A program made the position numbers and the translations under genes. The notes beneath the pieces are model-generated. The model made no database searches. It was not told the origin of the DNA and saw only the letters and a list, made by a program, of their open reading frames with translations. DNA of 64,000 nucleotides from Saccopteryx bilineata. Its lineage: Eukaryota; Chordata; Mammalia; Chiroptera; Emballonuridae. The DNA is taken from positions 186,467,140 to 186,531,139 of the forward strand of contig NC_089493.1 of assembly GCF_036850765.1 (NCBI RefSeq), written 5' to 3'. Of the stretch, positions 33,612-45,605 are shown in pieces. The number at the start of each line of letters is the position of its first letter. The stretch's first letter is position 1.

Positions 33612-34530
33612 TGTGTCTGGGTGTTTGGGTGTTTTCTTTGTAGAGCTGGTTGAGTCTAGGCTTGGTGTTATCTGCCTCCAGTTTTTACTTGTGTTGTTTC
33701 TAGGTCTTCTTGGGTTGGCATCAGCTATTATTTGTAATCCACTTTAGGATTTGGGTCGCTTTGAAGTCTTGATTTGTTTGTTTTCTTAACAGGTGATTAT
33801 CTTGTTTTCTGATCTCACTGGGGGATTTTATTTGAAACTGTATCCAGGAATGCAGTGGGTGTGACCTGAGGCTCTGAAGTCCTCTTCTGACAGTTAATCT
33901 CTCTGGGGGCAGGTTGCTTTCTCATTTTCAGTAGGGGGAGGTGTATCTCAGATCTCCATGGAGACCTGAGTTACTGCCCCTCCTCCCCACTTCTTATTTT
34001 CAGCTGTGTCTTGTTGTGCTGATTGGAGCTGGAGAGATGTCTGTATCTCTGTGACCTGGACCTACTTTTGTATTTTGCTTTGTTGAAGGATCAGCCCCTC
34101 CCCCAGTTATGGCCGCCTCCAGCACTGAATGAGTCAGCTTTTCATGTCATCACCTATATTCCTCTCCCCCTCACCATCCGTCTCTCTCTCTCTCTCTCCT
34201 TTCTTTTTGGAAGACAAGTGGGCCCTTTCAACACACCTCATTCCCTGGTTGCCAGGCAAGTGGCTGTGAGCAGCATTTACTGCTCTTTTTCTTGGAGTGA
34301 GAGCCCAGCCCCCCCCCTCCCTGTTCCTGTAAGCAGGAGAGATTCAGGGTCTCTCTCTACCAGGTTTGTTGTGGCTTCTTCTTTGCTCCTTGGTTTTTGA
34401 AAGCTGTTCTTGTAGTCCAGATTTGGTTTTTCACACTGATTGTTCATAAATTAGTTTATAATACAGTTCGGTGGTGTGAGCTGGGAGTCTGTGTGTCTGC
34501 CTACTCCGTTGCCATCTTCAGGTCTCCATC
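33612..34530 (-). promoter_or_regulatory. 5' UTR of the minus-strand L1
   Basis: Begins at 34530 and runs leftward to ORF1. Contains GA/CT-rich tracts (34180-34200) and C-rich blocks. No monomer repeats. Confidence 0.7.
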
Positions 34531-34544
34531 AAATTCACAGTGTT
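34531..34544. repeat. Right TSD of the minus-strand L1
   Basis: aaattcacagtgtt, matching 28541-28554. Confidence 0.92.
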
Positions 34545-34554
34545 CGCGTGTGTG

Positions 34555-34660
34555 TACATACTCTCTTTCTCTCTCTCTTTCTCTACCCCCCTCCATAGAT
34601 AGATAATAACTATATATACATATACAAATGTGTATAAATGCATATACAATATTCAGAGGA
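34555..34660. repeat. CT-rich and TATA-rich microsatellites
   Basis: (CT)n at about 34562-34590 followed by (GATA)/(TA)-rich sequence. Confidence 0.7.
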
Positions 34661-34939
34661 CTGTAATTCAGTACATGGTAGGAGAAAAGGCAGAGACTGA
34701 GAAGAATCAAACTTAAAAAATTACAGAAACTAATTGTTTTTAGTGGTCAGTGTTAAATATTCAAAGTGACCAAGAATTCAATAAATACAAATAAAATATA
34801 TTTGAGCAAAATTTGTCATATTTAGGCAAGTAAATGTAACATTTATGGGAAAGTAGAATAGAATAAATCGAGATATTAAGGAAAATCGATGAAAATAAGA
34901 AAAAATATATGTACACACAGCTATAAAAGAGTGCACACA

Positions 34940-34981
34940 TGCCTATATGTGTGTGTATGTATGTATATATGTATATATATA
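34940..34981. repeat. (TATG)n/(TA)n microsatellite
   Basis: Alternating TG, TATG and TA immediately left of a mariner MITE, which used a TA in the tract as target. Confidence 0.8.
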
Positions 34982-34983
34982 TA

Positions 34984-35056
34984 CTGCTCACAAAAATTAG
35001 AGGATATTTCAAAATGAATATGAAGCAATAAAATATCCCCTAATTTTTGTGAGCAG
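34984..35056. mobile_element. Mariner-type MITE, 73 bp
   Basis: Terminal inverted repeats CTGCTCACAAAAATTAG.GG (34984-35009 and 35031-35056, 25 of 26 positions complementary) flanked by TA at 34982-34983 and 35057-35058. Only about 21 bp lie between the arms. Mobilised in trans by a mariner transposase not present here. Confidence 0.88.
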
Positions 35057-35058
35057 TA

Positions 35059-35450
35059 TATATATAAATAATTATTTGTATGCATATATGTGTGTATTTT
35101 ATCTGAAAACAGTTCTTTATATATTTTATTTTACATAATTCTATATTAAAATTTTAAATTTTTAGCAAAATTAATTCTATACTTTATGTATATGCTAATA
35201 TGTATTGTATTTATGTATTGGCATGATGTAGGTGACATTGGCAATTTCAGAGCACTTTCTATATATATATAATATGGAGAAGGAGATACAGATATAAAAT
35301 TATGTCACTGAAATAATGTTAAAAATATAAAAATAAAATTATTTGAGGTAATTGATTTTCAGATGACCAAAATTTCTCTGTTGACAGTAAAATATGATGG
35401 TCATATCCCTATAAAATCACCACTTATTTTATAGGCACGTTTCTTTTTTT
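35059..35450. other. AT-rich sequence, no recognised feature
   Basis: About 0.4 kb of highly AT-rich non-coding DNA. Confidence 0.45.
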
Positions 35451-37510
35451 GTTCAATACATTTTTTAAAAACTAAGATATACCTTTTTAGAGGAGTTTTA
35501 GGTTTAGAGCAGAATTCAGAGTAAGGCACAGAGGTTTTCCAATATACTCCGTGCTGTCACACATCCACACACTTCTTCCATTATCAACCCCTGCCAGAGT
35601 GGTCTGTTTGTACAGTGGATACTGTACATTCACACATTGTAATCACCCTCATCCATTGTTTACCTTCATATGGTTCACTCTTGCTGTTATACATTCTGTG
35701 GGTTTGGACAACTGTATGAATGACATGTATCCATCATTATTGTATCATACAGAGTATTTTCACTGCTCTAAACTCTGTACTCTGCCTATATATCCTTCTG
35801 GGCAGCCACTGATCTTTTCACTGTCTCCATTATTTTGCATCTTCCTGAATGGCATATACTTGAAATTATACACTATATACCCTTTTCAGATTGGCTTCTT
35901 TGACTTAGTAATATGCATTCAGGGTTTCTCCATGTTTTTTTCATGGCTAGATATCTCATTTCTTTTTAGTACTGAATAATACTCCATTTTCTGGATGTGC
36001 CACAGTTCTTTCTATCCATTCACCAACCAAGGGACATCTTGGCTGCTTCCATGTTTTGGCAATTATGAATAAATTGCTATAAACATCCACATGCAAGTTT
36101 TTGTGTGTACATAAGTGTTCAACGTAAGCTTTCAAATCCTTTAGCTAAACACCAGGGAATGTGATTGCTGAGTCGTGTTGCAATGGTATATTTAGTTTTG
36201 TGAGAAATTTGCCAAACTATCTTCCAAATTGACTATACTAGTTTACATTCTCACCAGAATGAAAGAGAGCTCCTGTTGCTTCACATCCTCATGAACATTT
36301 GATATTATCAGTGTTGCATATTTTAGCCATTCTAATAGGTATGTAGTGATACCTTGTTGTTTAAATCTGTAATTCCCTGAGCATCCTTTTATATGCTTAT
36401 TTGCAATCTGTATATCTTCTTTGCTGAGATGTCTTAATTTTTTTACTTGTTTTTTAATCAGGTGGTTTGTTTTTATATAGTTGACTTTAAAAATTTTTTA
36501 TTTATTCATTTTTGAGAAGCAGAGGGGGTGAGAGAGAATGGAGCGAGGAGGAAGGAGCAGGAAGCATCAACTCCCGTAAGTGCCTTGACCCAGCAAGCCC
36601 AGGGTTTCCAACCAGCGACCTCAGCATTTCAGGTCAATGCTCTATCCATGGTGCTACCACAGGTCAGGCCAATATATATATAGTTGAGTTTTAAAAGTTC
36701 CTCGTATGTTTTGAATAAGAGTCATTATAAGATGTGTCTTTTGTAAATATTTTCTCACAGCTGATAGCTCATTCTTTCATTCTCCTGATATTGTTTTTCA
36801 CACATCAGAAGTGTTTAATTTGATTCTGAATTTCAGCTTATCAGTTATTTATTTGATGAATCATGTCTTTGGTGTTGTATCTAAAAAGTCATTGCTCTAC
36901 CCAAGGTCACTAGGTTTTCTTTGATGTTACCTTCTAAGAGTTTAATATTTTACATTTAGGTCTGTAATCCATTTTGAATTAATTTCTATGTATATTCACT
37001 TGTCCTATCTTCCTTCATTCTAGCATATTTCTTTGATCAGTATGGTACTTCTTGAACAACTCCGTCCAGAATAGCCTTTAGTATAAGCCTAATGGTGATG
37101 AATTCAGATTCACTTAGGCTTTCCTTTTCTTTATTTCTTTTTTATTATTTATTTATTTAATTATGCACTTATTTTGTTATCTGGAAGTGTCTTTCTTTTA
37201 CCTGCATTCTCTGTAGATATTTTTGCTGGATGTAGAATTTTAGAGAAGCAGGGTTTTGTTTTGTTTTGCAGAATTTTGAAGGTCAACATTCCATTGTTTT
37301 CAGGCTTTTGTTTTTTCTACTGATAAGTTGATTTTAGTCTAGGTTATCAGTCCTTTGAAACTACCTTGTCATTTCTCCCTGGCTGCTTTTCAGATTTTGA
37401 TCAATTTTGAGTTGATTTTTGTAAGATCTGTGTCTGGATTTATTTCTTTGCATGTGGATGGCCATTTGTTCTAAAACCATTTGTTGATTGAGTATATTTT
37501 TCCACTAAAG
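35451..37510 (-). mobile_element. Ancient L1 (L1M-type), 3' half
   Basis: Read on the minus strand, 3' UTR-like sequence at 35465-35600 ('ttttagaggagttttaggttta' on the plus strand) is followed by decayed ORF2 C-terminal sequence ('gaatttcagcttatcag', 'ttaggtctgtaatccattttgaatt'). No intact frame. Split by a family C SINE at about 36.5 kb. Confidence 0.75.
36492..36669 (-). mobile_element. SINE family C, diverged
   Basis: Minus-strand copy starting GGCCTGACCTGTGGTAGCAC. Contains 'ttgatgcttcctgctcc'. The imperfect TSD 'tatatagttga.tttaaaa' lies on both sides (about 36474-36491 and 36677-36695). Confidence 0.8.
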
Positions 37511-40500
37511 CATAAGCAAAAATTGTTGGTGAAGGTTACGTCAAAAATTTACAACTATTTTAATAATATTCTTTTTTTCTTCTAACCACAATTTTAAGAA
37601 CTCATAAAAGAAAACTTAAATATTGTATATCAACCTAGGTAACTTACATATATGTTCAGGTGTCAGTAACAAAGCTTATGCAAACTGACTTAATGAAACA
37701 GGAAATTTATTTGCTCAAAATTCTTCTTTATCAATTCAAATTGAAATTCCAGGGCTAAATATGATTGGCCCAGTTGGAGTCATTTGCTACTTTAAGGGGC
37801 GTGTACAAAACAGGGACTGGCTTAGTTCCAGGTCAGATGCCTGCTCCTTGATCTCAGAGGTTATTCAACATTCCCGGCATTATGCGTACTAAGAGCGGAA
37901 TAAATGGTTTTCTGAGGGAGATTTGTGATAATGTTACAAAACTTGGGAATGAATCTAGGAAGAAAGGATGAACAAGGAAGTCAGCTCTTCAATGATGAAT
38001 GCTTATGGATAGATAGGATAATGAGCATGTGCTAATGCTCAGCATTAAATGAAAGAATACAAAATTAGCAAGATTGACATAGTTATTTTTATCAGGCCAC
38101 TTTACTCTTGTTTTACAAAAATAACTTTGAATTCAGACATTTGTTTTTGCCATCCTCAGTACATTGTGTTCTGAGGATGCCTGAGATTTATTAGAAACTT
38201 CAGAAATAACCAGCTTCTAGTTGTGACTGGATATCGTGCTTTGTTCATTTGGTTTCCTGCAAGCCTACTGTTACTGAGCCCCATTCTTTCCCGAGTGTTC
38301 TATTTTCTTATAAATGATACTTCTCTTTCTCTAAGCAATGATCAGACTCTGATATCTTTTTCTGCTGGTTCAAGAACTTGTCTTTACTGAATCAGTATTG
38401 ATTTTATAACAAAATGTTCGTCAACCCTTGGGTTTAACATATAGCAATCAGTTTTTCAAGAGAGAGCACTTTCTCTAAATGTTGCTCAATGGACTTAAGA
38501 AACCAAGATAAGGCTGTAGATGGCGATTCCTTAAGAATGCTGAGCCCTGTTGATCACAGTTTGCTCTCTTCTGCATGGTTGTGCAGCATTTGGACGGCCA
38601 CACACACACATGGGTGGTGCAGTTTCCGGGTACCCAACACACACCCATTGCCATACTCAGTTTGTTCTATTTTTACATACCACTGTAAGAATAGCCAGAA
38701 TGGCATTACAGCACTTTACCTAATAAAATAAATAGACATTTGGCTTCACTATCACTTACAAAATAAGTACGTTATTCACAAACTTTGGTACATTGACTAT
38801 TATTAGTAACAAATTACTTACTGTGCATTTCACCACCCTGTAATAACAACACTGTCTGGCGTGACCATCGCATGCCCAATTTTGCTTTAATAGAGTTGTT
38901 ATCCACTCCAGGTCTCTTTGCTGAAGTTCTGATTGTGAGTAACTAAAGGGAAACCAAGGTGGTTTTATGAAACAATTCTCTGGGCTAACATGTCACTCCT
39001 GGAATAACAGCCGGGAGTGGATGACAGTTCTCACACCAGCTGCTTGACATCTGAACAGCTGCTAATGCCCTAGGAAATGTCACACCATCAGATATAGGCT
39101 CGGAGTGTGTGAGTAGCAAAAGTGGATCTGGTAGAGGCCAGACCCCAGGCCATGACTGACTCCCCAGGCTCCATCATGCCGAAAGCTTGAAGCCGGGGTT
39201 GAGCTGTCAGTTTAATAAATGAATAGCCTCTCTGTTTTGATCAGCATTGTCAAGCCTTATTTCAAAAAAGGACTCTGATTCCTCTCACAGTCTAGCCCAG
39301 CCAAAGTCAATTGGTACGATTTCAAGGTGAATTTATTCATTCTTTATAAAGTTCTGTGCGCAAATATATCAAGACAGTCATATAAATTGAAATAAATAGA
39401 CTTGGAGTTACATATTCTCCCCATAATTGAAATAGTTTCCCCCCAATATATATTTATAACAATAACTCTACCTTTATGAAACCTAGTCTAGCTACAGAAA
39501 GGAAAGCACAGAATTACCATTTTGATAACATATTTGGAAAATGCAATAGGGACTAATGTGTTGATAAGGGCGCCTGAAAGTTGTCCTTGCCTTTAACCAT
39601 TCCATGTTAGACTTTGAGTAAAGCACCAGCTCTACCACTTGGTAAGGATGCCTGATTAGCCTGCATTGATGTGCAAATATTTACCTTGCCTTTGGTTCTT
39701 TCTAAATAGGAATGCCCAAACACTCGCTCCTTCTGTCTGTTATACAGCACTCTGGATTTGAGGTGCATGTACACTGAACTAAACATATACGAATGGGCTC
39801 AGCAAACAACAGAGTGCAGGTGCCCAGGTGAAGGGCCAGATCTAGTGCATTTGATGTATAGAATTGATTTAAGGTGAGTCACCTCGGCTATTATCATTGC
39901 AGTGTTCAACACTGTATAATAAAAATGTTGTGTGCACGTGCAGCCGGAAGGACCTATTTTCCTCCTCATCCTGTAGACAGGGCAGACGCTGGATCAAAGT
40001 CACAAAGGGTCACTGTAACGGAAGCTCTCCTCGTGATGGTAGAAACCCCCCCCCCAGCTTTATCTGCATGTGATGAGCAGAGAATTAATCTCGCACACTT
40101 ACAGCATGCTGTTCTTCAAACAATTTTCAAAGTATAAAGTATCTTATCTGGGAAGGTTTGTTCCCCGTAAAATCATCAGTAAGCCTTGGGAAATGCTGCA
40201 GTCTGAGGTTTGGGAAGGAAAACACTTTGACTTGATAATGAAGGACACCTGGGAGTGATTGGCATTTGCTAACAGAAAAGTCAAACAATTGCGGTATAAT
40301 GGTGTGAGGAGGGGGTAGGCAACAGCTCGGTCCAATGCTAATCCTTTGAAGACTTGAAGTGATGTCTGCGATTTATTTCCCCCCCTCTGACAAGCAATCT
40401 ATAAAAATGATCAAACTGATCAACTGAGAATGCCATTTTCCTTCATCTCTTTTTATCTCATTCGCTTGAAGCAAATTGAAGCTCCCTCTCTTACTCAGCC

Positions 40501-40690
40501 ATGTGCATATAAGCTCTGATGTGTGACCCTACGGGCACATAAGCATGTCTTTGCCACTATCTAGAACATTATTATTTCATAAAACATAAACAATAAATAT
40601 GTGAGTTACAGTCAGACTGAGGAAATGCAGGGCTTAAATAATATAAATTTCAAAAGGATATTTTTACCTCTGGGTCATGTAAAAATATAT
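37511..40690. other. Repeat-poor block without recognised genes
   Basis: About 3.2 kb with the lowest density of recognisable repeats in the window. The part at about 37660-37880 ('ggaaatttatttgctcaaaa', 'ccagggctaaata') may be an old unclassified repeat. Longest frames are under 90 codons and match nothing I know. Could hold conserved non-coding elements. Confidence 0.4.
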
Positions 40691-40691
40691 A

Positions 40692-40812
40692 GGCAGGGTG
40701 GGCAAAAGTAGGTTTACAGTTGTAATACAAATAAATAATACAATAACTAATAAATAATAATACAAGAATAAACTTTAACATACAACTGTAAACCTACTTT
40801 TGCCCACCCTGG
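40692..40812. mobile_element. Mariner-type MITE, 121 bp
   Basis: Inverted repeats of about 31 bp (starting CAGGGTGGGCAAAAGTAGG at 40694; complement ends at 40811) around an AT-rich centre of about 57 bp. Flanked by TA (40690-40691 and 40813-40814). No coding capacity. Confidence 0.88.
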
Positions 40813-40814
40813 TA

Positions 40815-41397
40815 TATATATAGCCAATTTTTTATGGATCAAAAGTCTGCCATCACAGCTTCTGCAGAATAACCCAAATGAATGAGCTGAAAATCTGAGC
40901 TGCAATTTTAGTAGATGGATATGTACACCCTCGTAACACATCAGCAAAGCAGCACCTGTGTTGATTGTAAACAGATAGCATATGTCTTTGGTCGTTTGAG
41001 CTTACCAGAAACAGAAGGAACGGCCATGCTCCTGTTGAAACCACTTGTCTTCTGTTATTCCAGTCTGTCCTATCAAGGATGTCTGGGTGGGAAACAGTCA
41101 CAGAAAATAGAGATGAGGCCTCCTGGAGGGAAAGCAGGTCTAGTTACTGTTCAACTTAAAAGATTCAGATTCCTAAACTCAGTCTTCCTGAGCTGGGAAC
41201 AAACCCATCCTACACGCAGCCTCCCGTTGGGTCCCTGCATGTTGCCCCTGGGGGACGCGAGGAGTCAAGACACGCCACCCATACTGCTTGCTCTCCCATA
41301 AGTAATATTTTCCTTTCTGACGCAGGAGTCTCCAGTCTTCTGTCAACATCTATGACACTGTTTCAGGCTAATTGTTTTCTCAAAAGTAAAAAAATAA
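40815..41397. other. Unique sequence, no recognised feature
   Basis: Overlapping frames of 66-128 codons occur on both strands (for example 40915-41301 plus) without recognisable domains. No splice-supported exon is evident. Confidence 0.35.
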
Positions 41398-41398
41398 G

Positions 41399-41760
41399 GC
41401 CCTGGCCGGTTGGCTCAGCGGTAGAGTGTCACCACATGTGGAAGTCCTGGGTTCGATTCCCCGCCAGGGCACACAGGAGAAGCACCCATCTGCTTCTCCA
41501 CCCCTCCCCCTCTCCTTCCTCTCTCTCTCTTTCCCTCCCGCAGACAAAGCTCCATTGGAGCAAAGTTGGCCCGGGCACTGAGGATGGCTCCATGGCCTCC
41601 GCCTCAGGCTCTGGAATGGCTTCCATTACAGCAGAGCAGCACCCCAGATGGGCAGAGCATCGCCCCCTGGTGGGCATGGCAGGTGGATCCCTGTTGGGCG
41701 CATGCAGGAGTCTGTCTCCCTGCTTCTAACTTCAGAAAAATACCAAAGGAAAAAAAAAGG
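41399..41760 (+). mobile_element. SINE family A (Rhin-1-like)
   Basis: Complete head (GCCCTGGCCGGTTGGCTCAG, B-box GGTTCGATTCC) and body with a short A-rich tail. Lacks one GC-rich segment near the 3' end compared with other copies. The TSD is obscured by A-rich flanks. Confidence 0.85.
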
Positions 41761-42039
41761 AAATAAAAATATCTCAGGCCCTATGTAGTTCATGGAAATC
41801 TGTAGGATATAAATTTTGAAAACTGAAATTGTGGGCCAAAGATTAATGAAATTATAAATATATTTTATTAATTATATTAACATTAAGATATCTGAGAGTG
41901 ATTGTTTCTTGTTCTCCAGTTGCACTGACAAATTGTGTTGCCTAACTTTTGCTATTTGCCAGTTTGCTCAGTGAAAATGATATTTTGGTGTACTTTTAAT
42001 TAGTACTTCACAATGAGGAAGTCATTGTAACTAAAGTAC

Positions 42040-42500
42040 TTAATAGCTGTTTATATATACTTTTCCGTGTCATTGTCTATTTTTATCTTCCTTTTTTTTT
42101 CTAGTGATGTTTTTCTTATTAGTTTTGTATAAAGAATTAGGCTTGTGTCTATCACTCAACACATTGTACATTTTTCCTTCCAATTTTTTTAATCATCTTT
42201 TTTCCTTTAAAATTTTTCATAATAAGAACTTAAAAATCTTTAAGTAGACAAATTTATCAGTATTCTCTTTTCGGACTCTTGGATTTATGCAATATCAGAC
42301 CTTTCTTACTCAAAGATGATATAAAAATATTATTTCTTGCTCTTTGTACTTTTCTGATTTTTATTTTGTAAGTTTAGATCTTTGAATCATCGGTGCCATA
42401 TTTTCAAGTAAGGATTAAGTTATCGATCCATCTTCTTCCTGTTTCTGGATTAGCACATTTTTGAAATCATAATTGAGATTTGGAACAACAACAAAAGAAG
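42040..42500 (-). mobile_element. Possible ancient L1 fragment
   Basis: 'agatgatataaaaatattatttcttgctctttgtacttttctga' and 'agtttagatctttgaatcatc' resemble antisense ORF2 3' region of old L1. Strongly decayed. Confidence 0.45.
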
Positions 42501-42700
42501 AATTTCCTCAAGAATAACTTAATCACACACTTGAGATAAACTATTAGCTGAATTTACTAAACTGTTAAATTAAACATTTCCACTAATTAGCAACATACTA
42601 TTGAATTGTAAGATTTCCTTTGACCAGGAGGCCTTCTTCACAAGAAGAGGGAATAGGGCATATTCTCTAGTGAGGTCATTTTTCAGGACTGTTATTTTGA

Positions 42701-42785
42701 TCCTACTTCCTCCACCTTCCCTTTGCCCTCTCTTCCTTCCTCTTCCTCCCTCTTCCTTTGCTCCCCCCTTCCCTTCCTTCCTTCA
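42701..42785. repeat. Polypyrimidine (CCTT)n-rich tract
   Basis: Almost pure C/T on the plus strand, including cttccttcctcttcctccctcttcc. Confidence 0.85.
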
Positions 42786-44063
42786 TTTTTGTTTTATGAA
42801 TCCAACAACTCTCCCTCAAAGACCGATTTTTATTGTCAACTACAGCACTGTGAATATCTGATGAGCTTCCCTCTTTAATCTCCGAAACTCCTTCCCCTGT
42901 GTCCTTCCCTCTTTGGCGGCTCACTGCACACTCCTGCACCTGTTCCTTCTCTTGCTCCTGGTTTCTGCAGACGTCCCCTCTGTGCACAGCCCTCACTGCT
43001 GCTGCTCTTCAGAAACTCTGGAGTCCCTTCTTCTTTCTGGGTTCTCGCTACTCTCCTGGTTGATTCCCTAAGGAACCATTTGTTTCTGTAAGACTTTCTG
43101 GACTGTTTCTTCAGGAGAAAAGACTATAGAGATGTTAAATTTTGTCCCCTTTGTTTTACTGGGTCATTTTATTATTATTCCTTTTTTTAAAGTATTTGTA
43201 CAAAATCTGCCTTCACCATGTAAGGTCATAGTTATTTTGCAACCACAAAATTTTTGGCTAAACAGAAATACACTTACATCTTTTGTTAGTTTTTTTTTTC
43301 CCCTCACTCACCTGTCCATAGCAAATAATCTAATGAAGTACTTTATATATGTTTACTTCGATTATAGTTATTTTTTATTTTTCCTTTGTCAGAAAAGCAA
43401 TCTGTATGACCTTACCTCTAGGTAGTATTACTTCTTCTTTCCCATCATTCTGCTCACTCACTTCTGGGCTTTCACTCTGTAATAGTGCTTTTTATAATGA
43501 CTCTTAAATTGATACTGTTCAACATACAGTCTTTATTTCATGGGAGGTGTGCGTTCTCTCTTTCCTTACCAGCTGTCCAACCACCTAGATCCTCCGACTA
43601 TCCCTTTCATCTGGCTCAGGCCAAAGAAGTCCCCGCTCTCATCACCATGGATTCTGATGATAATTAATGAAAATACAAAATTTCAGTTTGTTAAAGGTAT
43701 TTTCCTTCAGTTGTTTCATTCCACACAAATACATAGGGATATTGTGGGAAACAAAATAGAAGAACAGTGAGAACATGTGTGTTCCAGGGTGGGCCTGTTG
43801 GGTCGCTCTCGGCTCCATGGAATTGGATGGTCTCCAATAGGCAAACTAGGGCATTTGATCAAATCTGTAGCTTTTTGACCTAGAACTCAAGTGTTCACTC
43901 TCATGGCCTCCTGACCACATGTATATCCTATGTATAGTTCATACTGAGAAAACACTAGCAGAATACTTAAAGACATGTAAAGTGTTCATTACTTTTCTCT
44001 ATGAATTCTGTCCTGTTGTGCATGCGAAGTGCTCCGAGTCAGACACAGGTAATTATTAACTTT
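42786..44063. other. Unique sequence, no recognised feature
   Basis: About 1.3 kb, non-coding. No repeat recognised. Confidence 0.4.
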
Positions 44064-44077
44064 AAAAAGTGACCATA

Positions 44078-44460
44078 GGCCCTGGCTGGTTAGCTCAGTG
44101 GTAGAGCCTTGGCCTGGCGTGCAGAGGTCCTAGGTTCGATTGCCGGCCAGGGCACACAGGAGAAGCGCCCATCTGCTTCTCCACCCCTCCCCCTCTCCTT
44201 CCTCTCTGTCTCTCTCTTCCCCTCCGACAGCGAGGCTCCATTGGAGCAAAGATGGCCCAGGCGCTGGGGATGGCTCCTTGGCCTCTGCCCCAGGTGCTAG
44301 AGTGGCTCTGGTCGCAACAGAACGACGCCCTGGAGGGGCAGAGCATCGCCCCCTGGTGGGCGTAACTGGTGGATCCCAGTCGGGCGCATGCGGGAGTCTG
44401 TCTGACTGTCTCTCCCGGTTTCCAGCTTCAGAAAAATACAAAAAAAAAAAAAAAAAAAAA
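44078..44460 (+). mobile_element. SINE family A (Rhin-1-like), complete
   Basis: Head with CCTGGCTGGTTAGCTCAG and B-box GGTTCGATTGC, full body and long A-tail. A perfect 14-bp TSD (aaaaagtgaccata) lies at 44064-44077 and 44461-44474. Confidence 0.9.
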
Positions 44461-44497
44461 AAAAAGTGACCATATGGTTTGCCACACTCAAATTCTT

Positions 44498-44697
44498 TTT
44501 TTTTTTTAATTTATTCATTTTGGAGAGGAGAGGGAGAGACAGAGAGGAGAGACAGAGAGAGAGAGAAGAAGGGGAGGAGCTGGAAGCATCAACTCCCATA
44601 TGTGCCTTGACCAGGCAAGCCCAGGGTTTCGAACCGGTGACCTCAGCATTTCCAGGTTGACGCTTTATCCACTGCGCCACCACAGGTCAGGCCCATG
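44498..44697 (-). mobile_element. SINE family C
   Basis: Minus-strand copy beginning GGCCTGACCTGTGGTGGCGC, 24 bp from the right TSD of the preceding SINE and in opposite orientation. TSD ctcaa[a/g]ttctt at 44487-44497 and 44698-44708. Confidence 0.88.
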
Positions 44698-44708
44698 CTC
44701 AAGTTCTT

Positions 44709-45146
44709 ATCCTGGGTCAACACAATATGACCCAGGTCAAATGATCTACACAGAAAAATTTGGTGTCTATGTCGTAAACAAGGAATGGAGGAACAAATGA
44801 ATGATCTCTGCTCACAAAGGGGAGGGTTCAGGAAGCTGCCCCCCCCCCCCCAAGGAGGCTCTTTGGAAATGTGAGGCTGGCGAAAAGAAAATTCTCCCAT
44901 ATTTCTTGTCAATTATTTTATTTTTCTCACTCATTTCCATACCCATTAATTTAATGAAATTGTTCATGTATGTTTACTTAGATTTTATTTGGTATATGAG
45001 TGAATCTCTCATATAGGCTCTCATCATCCAAAGGCTAGATGAATTCTGTGTCTCCAGGCAGAGGTGGCTCCGTTTTTGTTGTCCTTCTCCCTTGATAGGC
45101 GGAGTTGTCACAATTTCTGGGGTTGTAAGTTAATGTCAACTCCATT
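44709..45146. other. Unclassified sequence left of the ERV mosaic
   Basis: Includes a small perfect hairpin at 44711-44736 (cctgggtca and tgacccagg). A poly-C run lies at 44840. No gene recognised. Confidence 0.35.
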
Positions 45147-45277
45147 TCTATTGGGCTTTTTCTGCCTCTTGGTATGTTAAAGGCCATGCTCAGAAGATCT
45201 CGCTGAGGGGTTTGAGGATCCCCATCCGCCTATATAAATCCTTTCCATATATCTGGAGCTATTTGGAAAAAGACAAA
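45147..45277 (-). repeat. Left arm of a 131-bp inverted repeat (retroviral gag fragment)
   Basis: Inverse complement of 46435-46565 with about 5-6 mismatches and equal length. Read on the minus strand it carries a decayed class I gag capsid-end segment like the right arm. Confidence 0.85.
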
Positions 45278-45605
45278 TAGCTTCTTAGCCCAGGAGCCCA
45301 AGTTTCAGCAAGATTAGTTCAGAAAACCAGAACTGTGTAGAAAAGATGAAGACATTGTCTCTATGATACCACAACAGTTAAACAACATAATTAATTACAC
45401 ATGGTAATAAAAACGGTAGAGAAAATGAATGGAGTGCTTTGGTAGAAATTAAAGGGGTATTTTGTTTTAGTGAAACAAAATTACCACAGTATAATCTGTT
45501 TAACCTTTTTTAGAAGTGTCTTTCTTCTGCTATACTATAGCATGTGTAAATTGAGAGTCTTGATCCAATCTGAAAGTATAGTGTAGATCTTTATTTTACT
45601 TGATT

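Larger units (their letters stand above)
28555..34530 (-). mobile_element. Full-length L1, minus strand, decayed ORFs
   Basis: A 6.0-kb complete L1 whose 5' end is at 34530 and 3' end at 28555, flanked by a perfect 14-bp TSD. It belongs to a different subfamily from the plus-strand copy: its 5' UTR (about 0.9 kb, 33612-34530) begins GATGGAGACCTGAAGATGG and lacks the 241-bp monomers. ORF1 and ORF2 are broken by frameshifts and stops. Its 3' UTR has the same G-rich tract, read here as C-rich (28728-28790). More substitutions and indels make it older than the plus-strand copy. Confidence 0.93.

Noticed and set aside
40915..41301. 128-codon plus-strand ORF
   Set aside because: No recognisable domain, and overlapping open frames on the opposite strand; no splice or retrocopy signature.
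44711..44736. Hairpin cctgggtca / tgacccagg as a nuclear receptor site or terminator
   Set aside because: The 8-nt spacing does not fit a classical hormone response element, and a single 9-bp stem is expected by chance in 64 kb.
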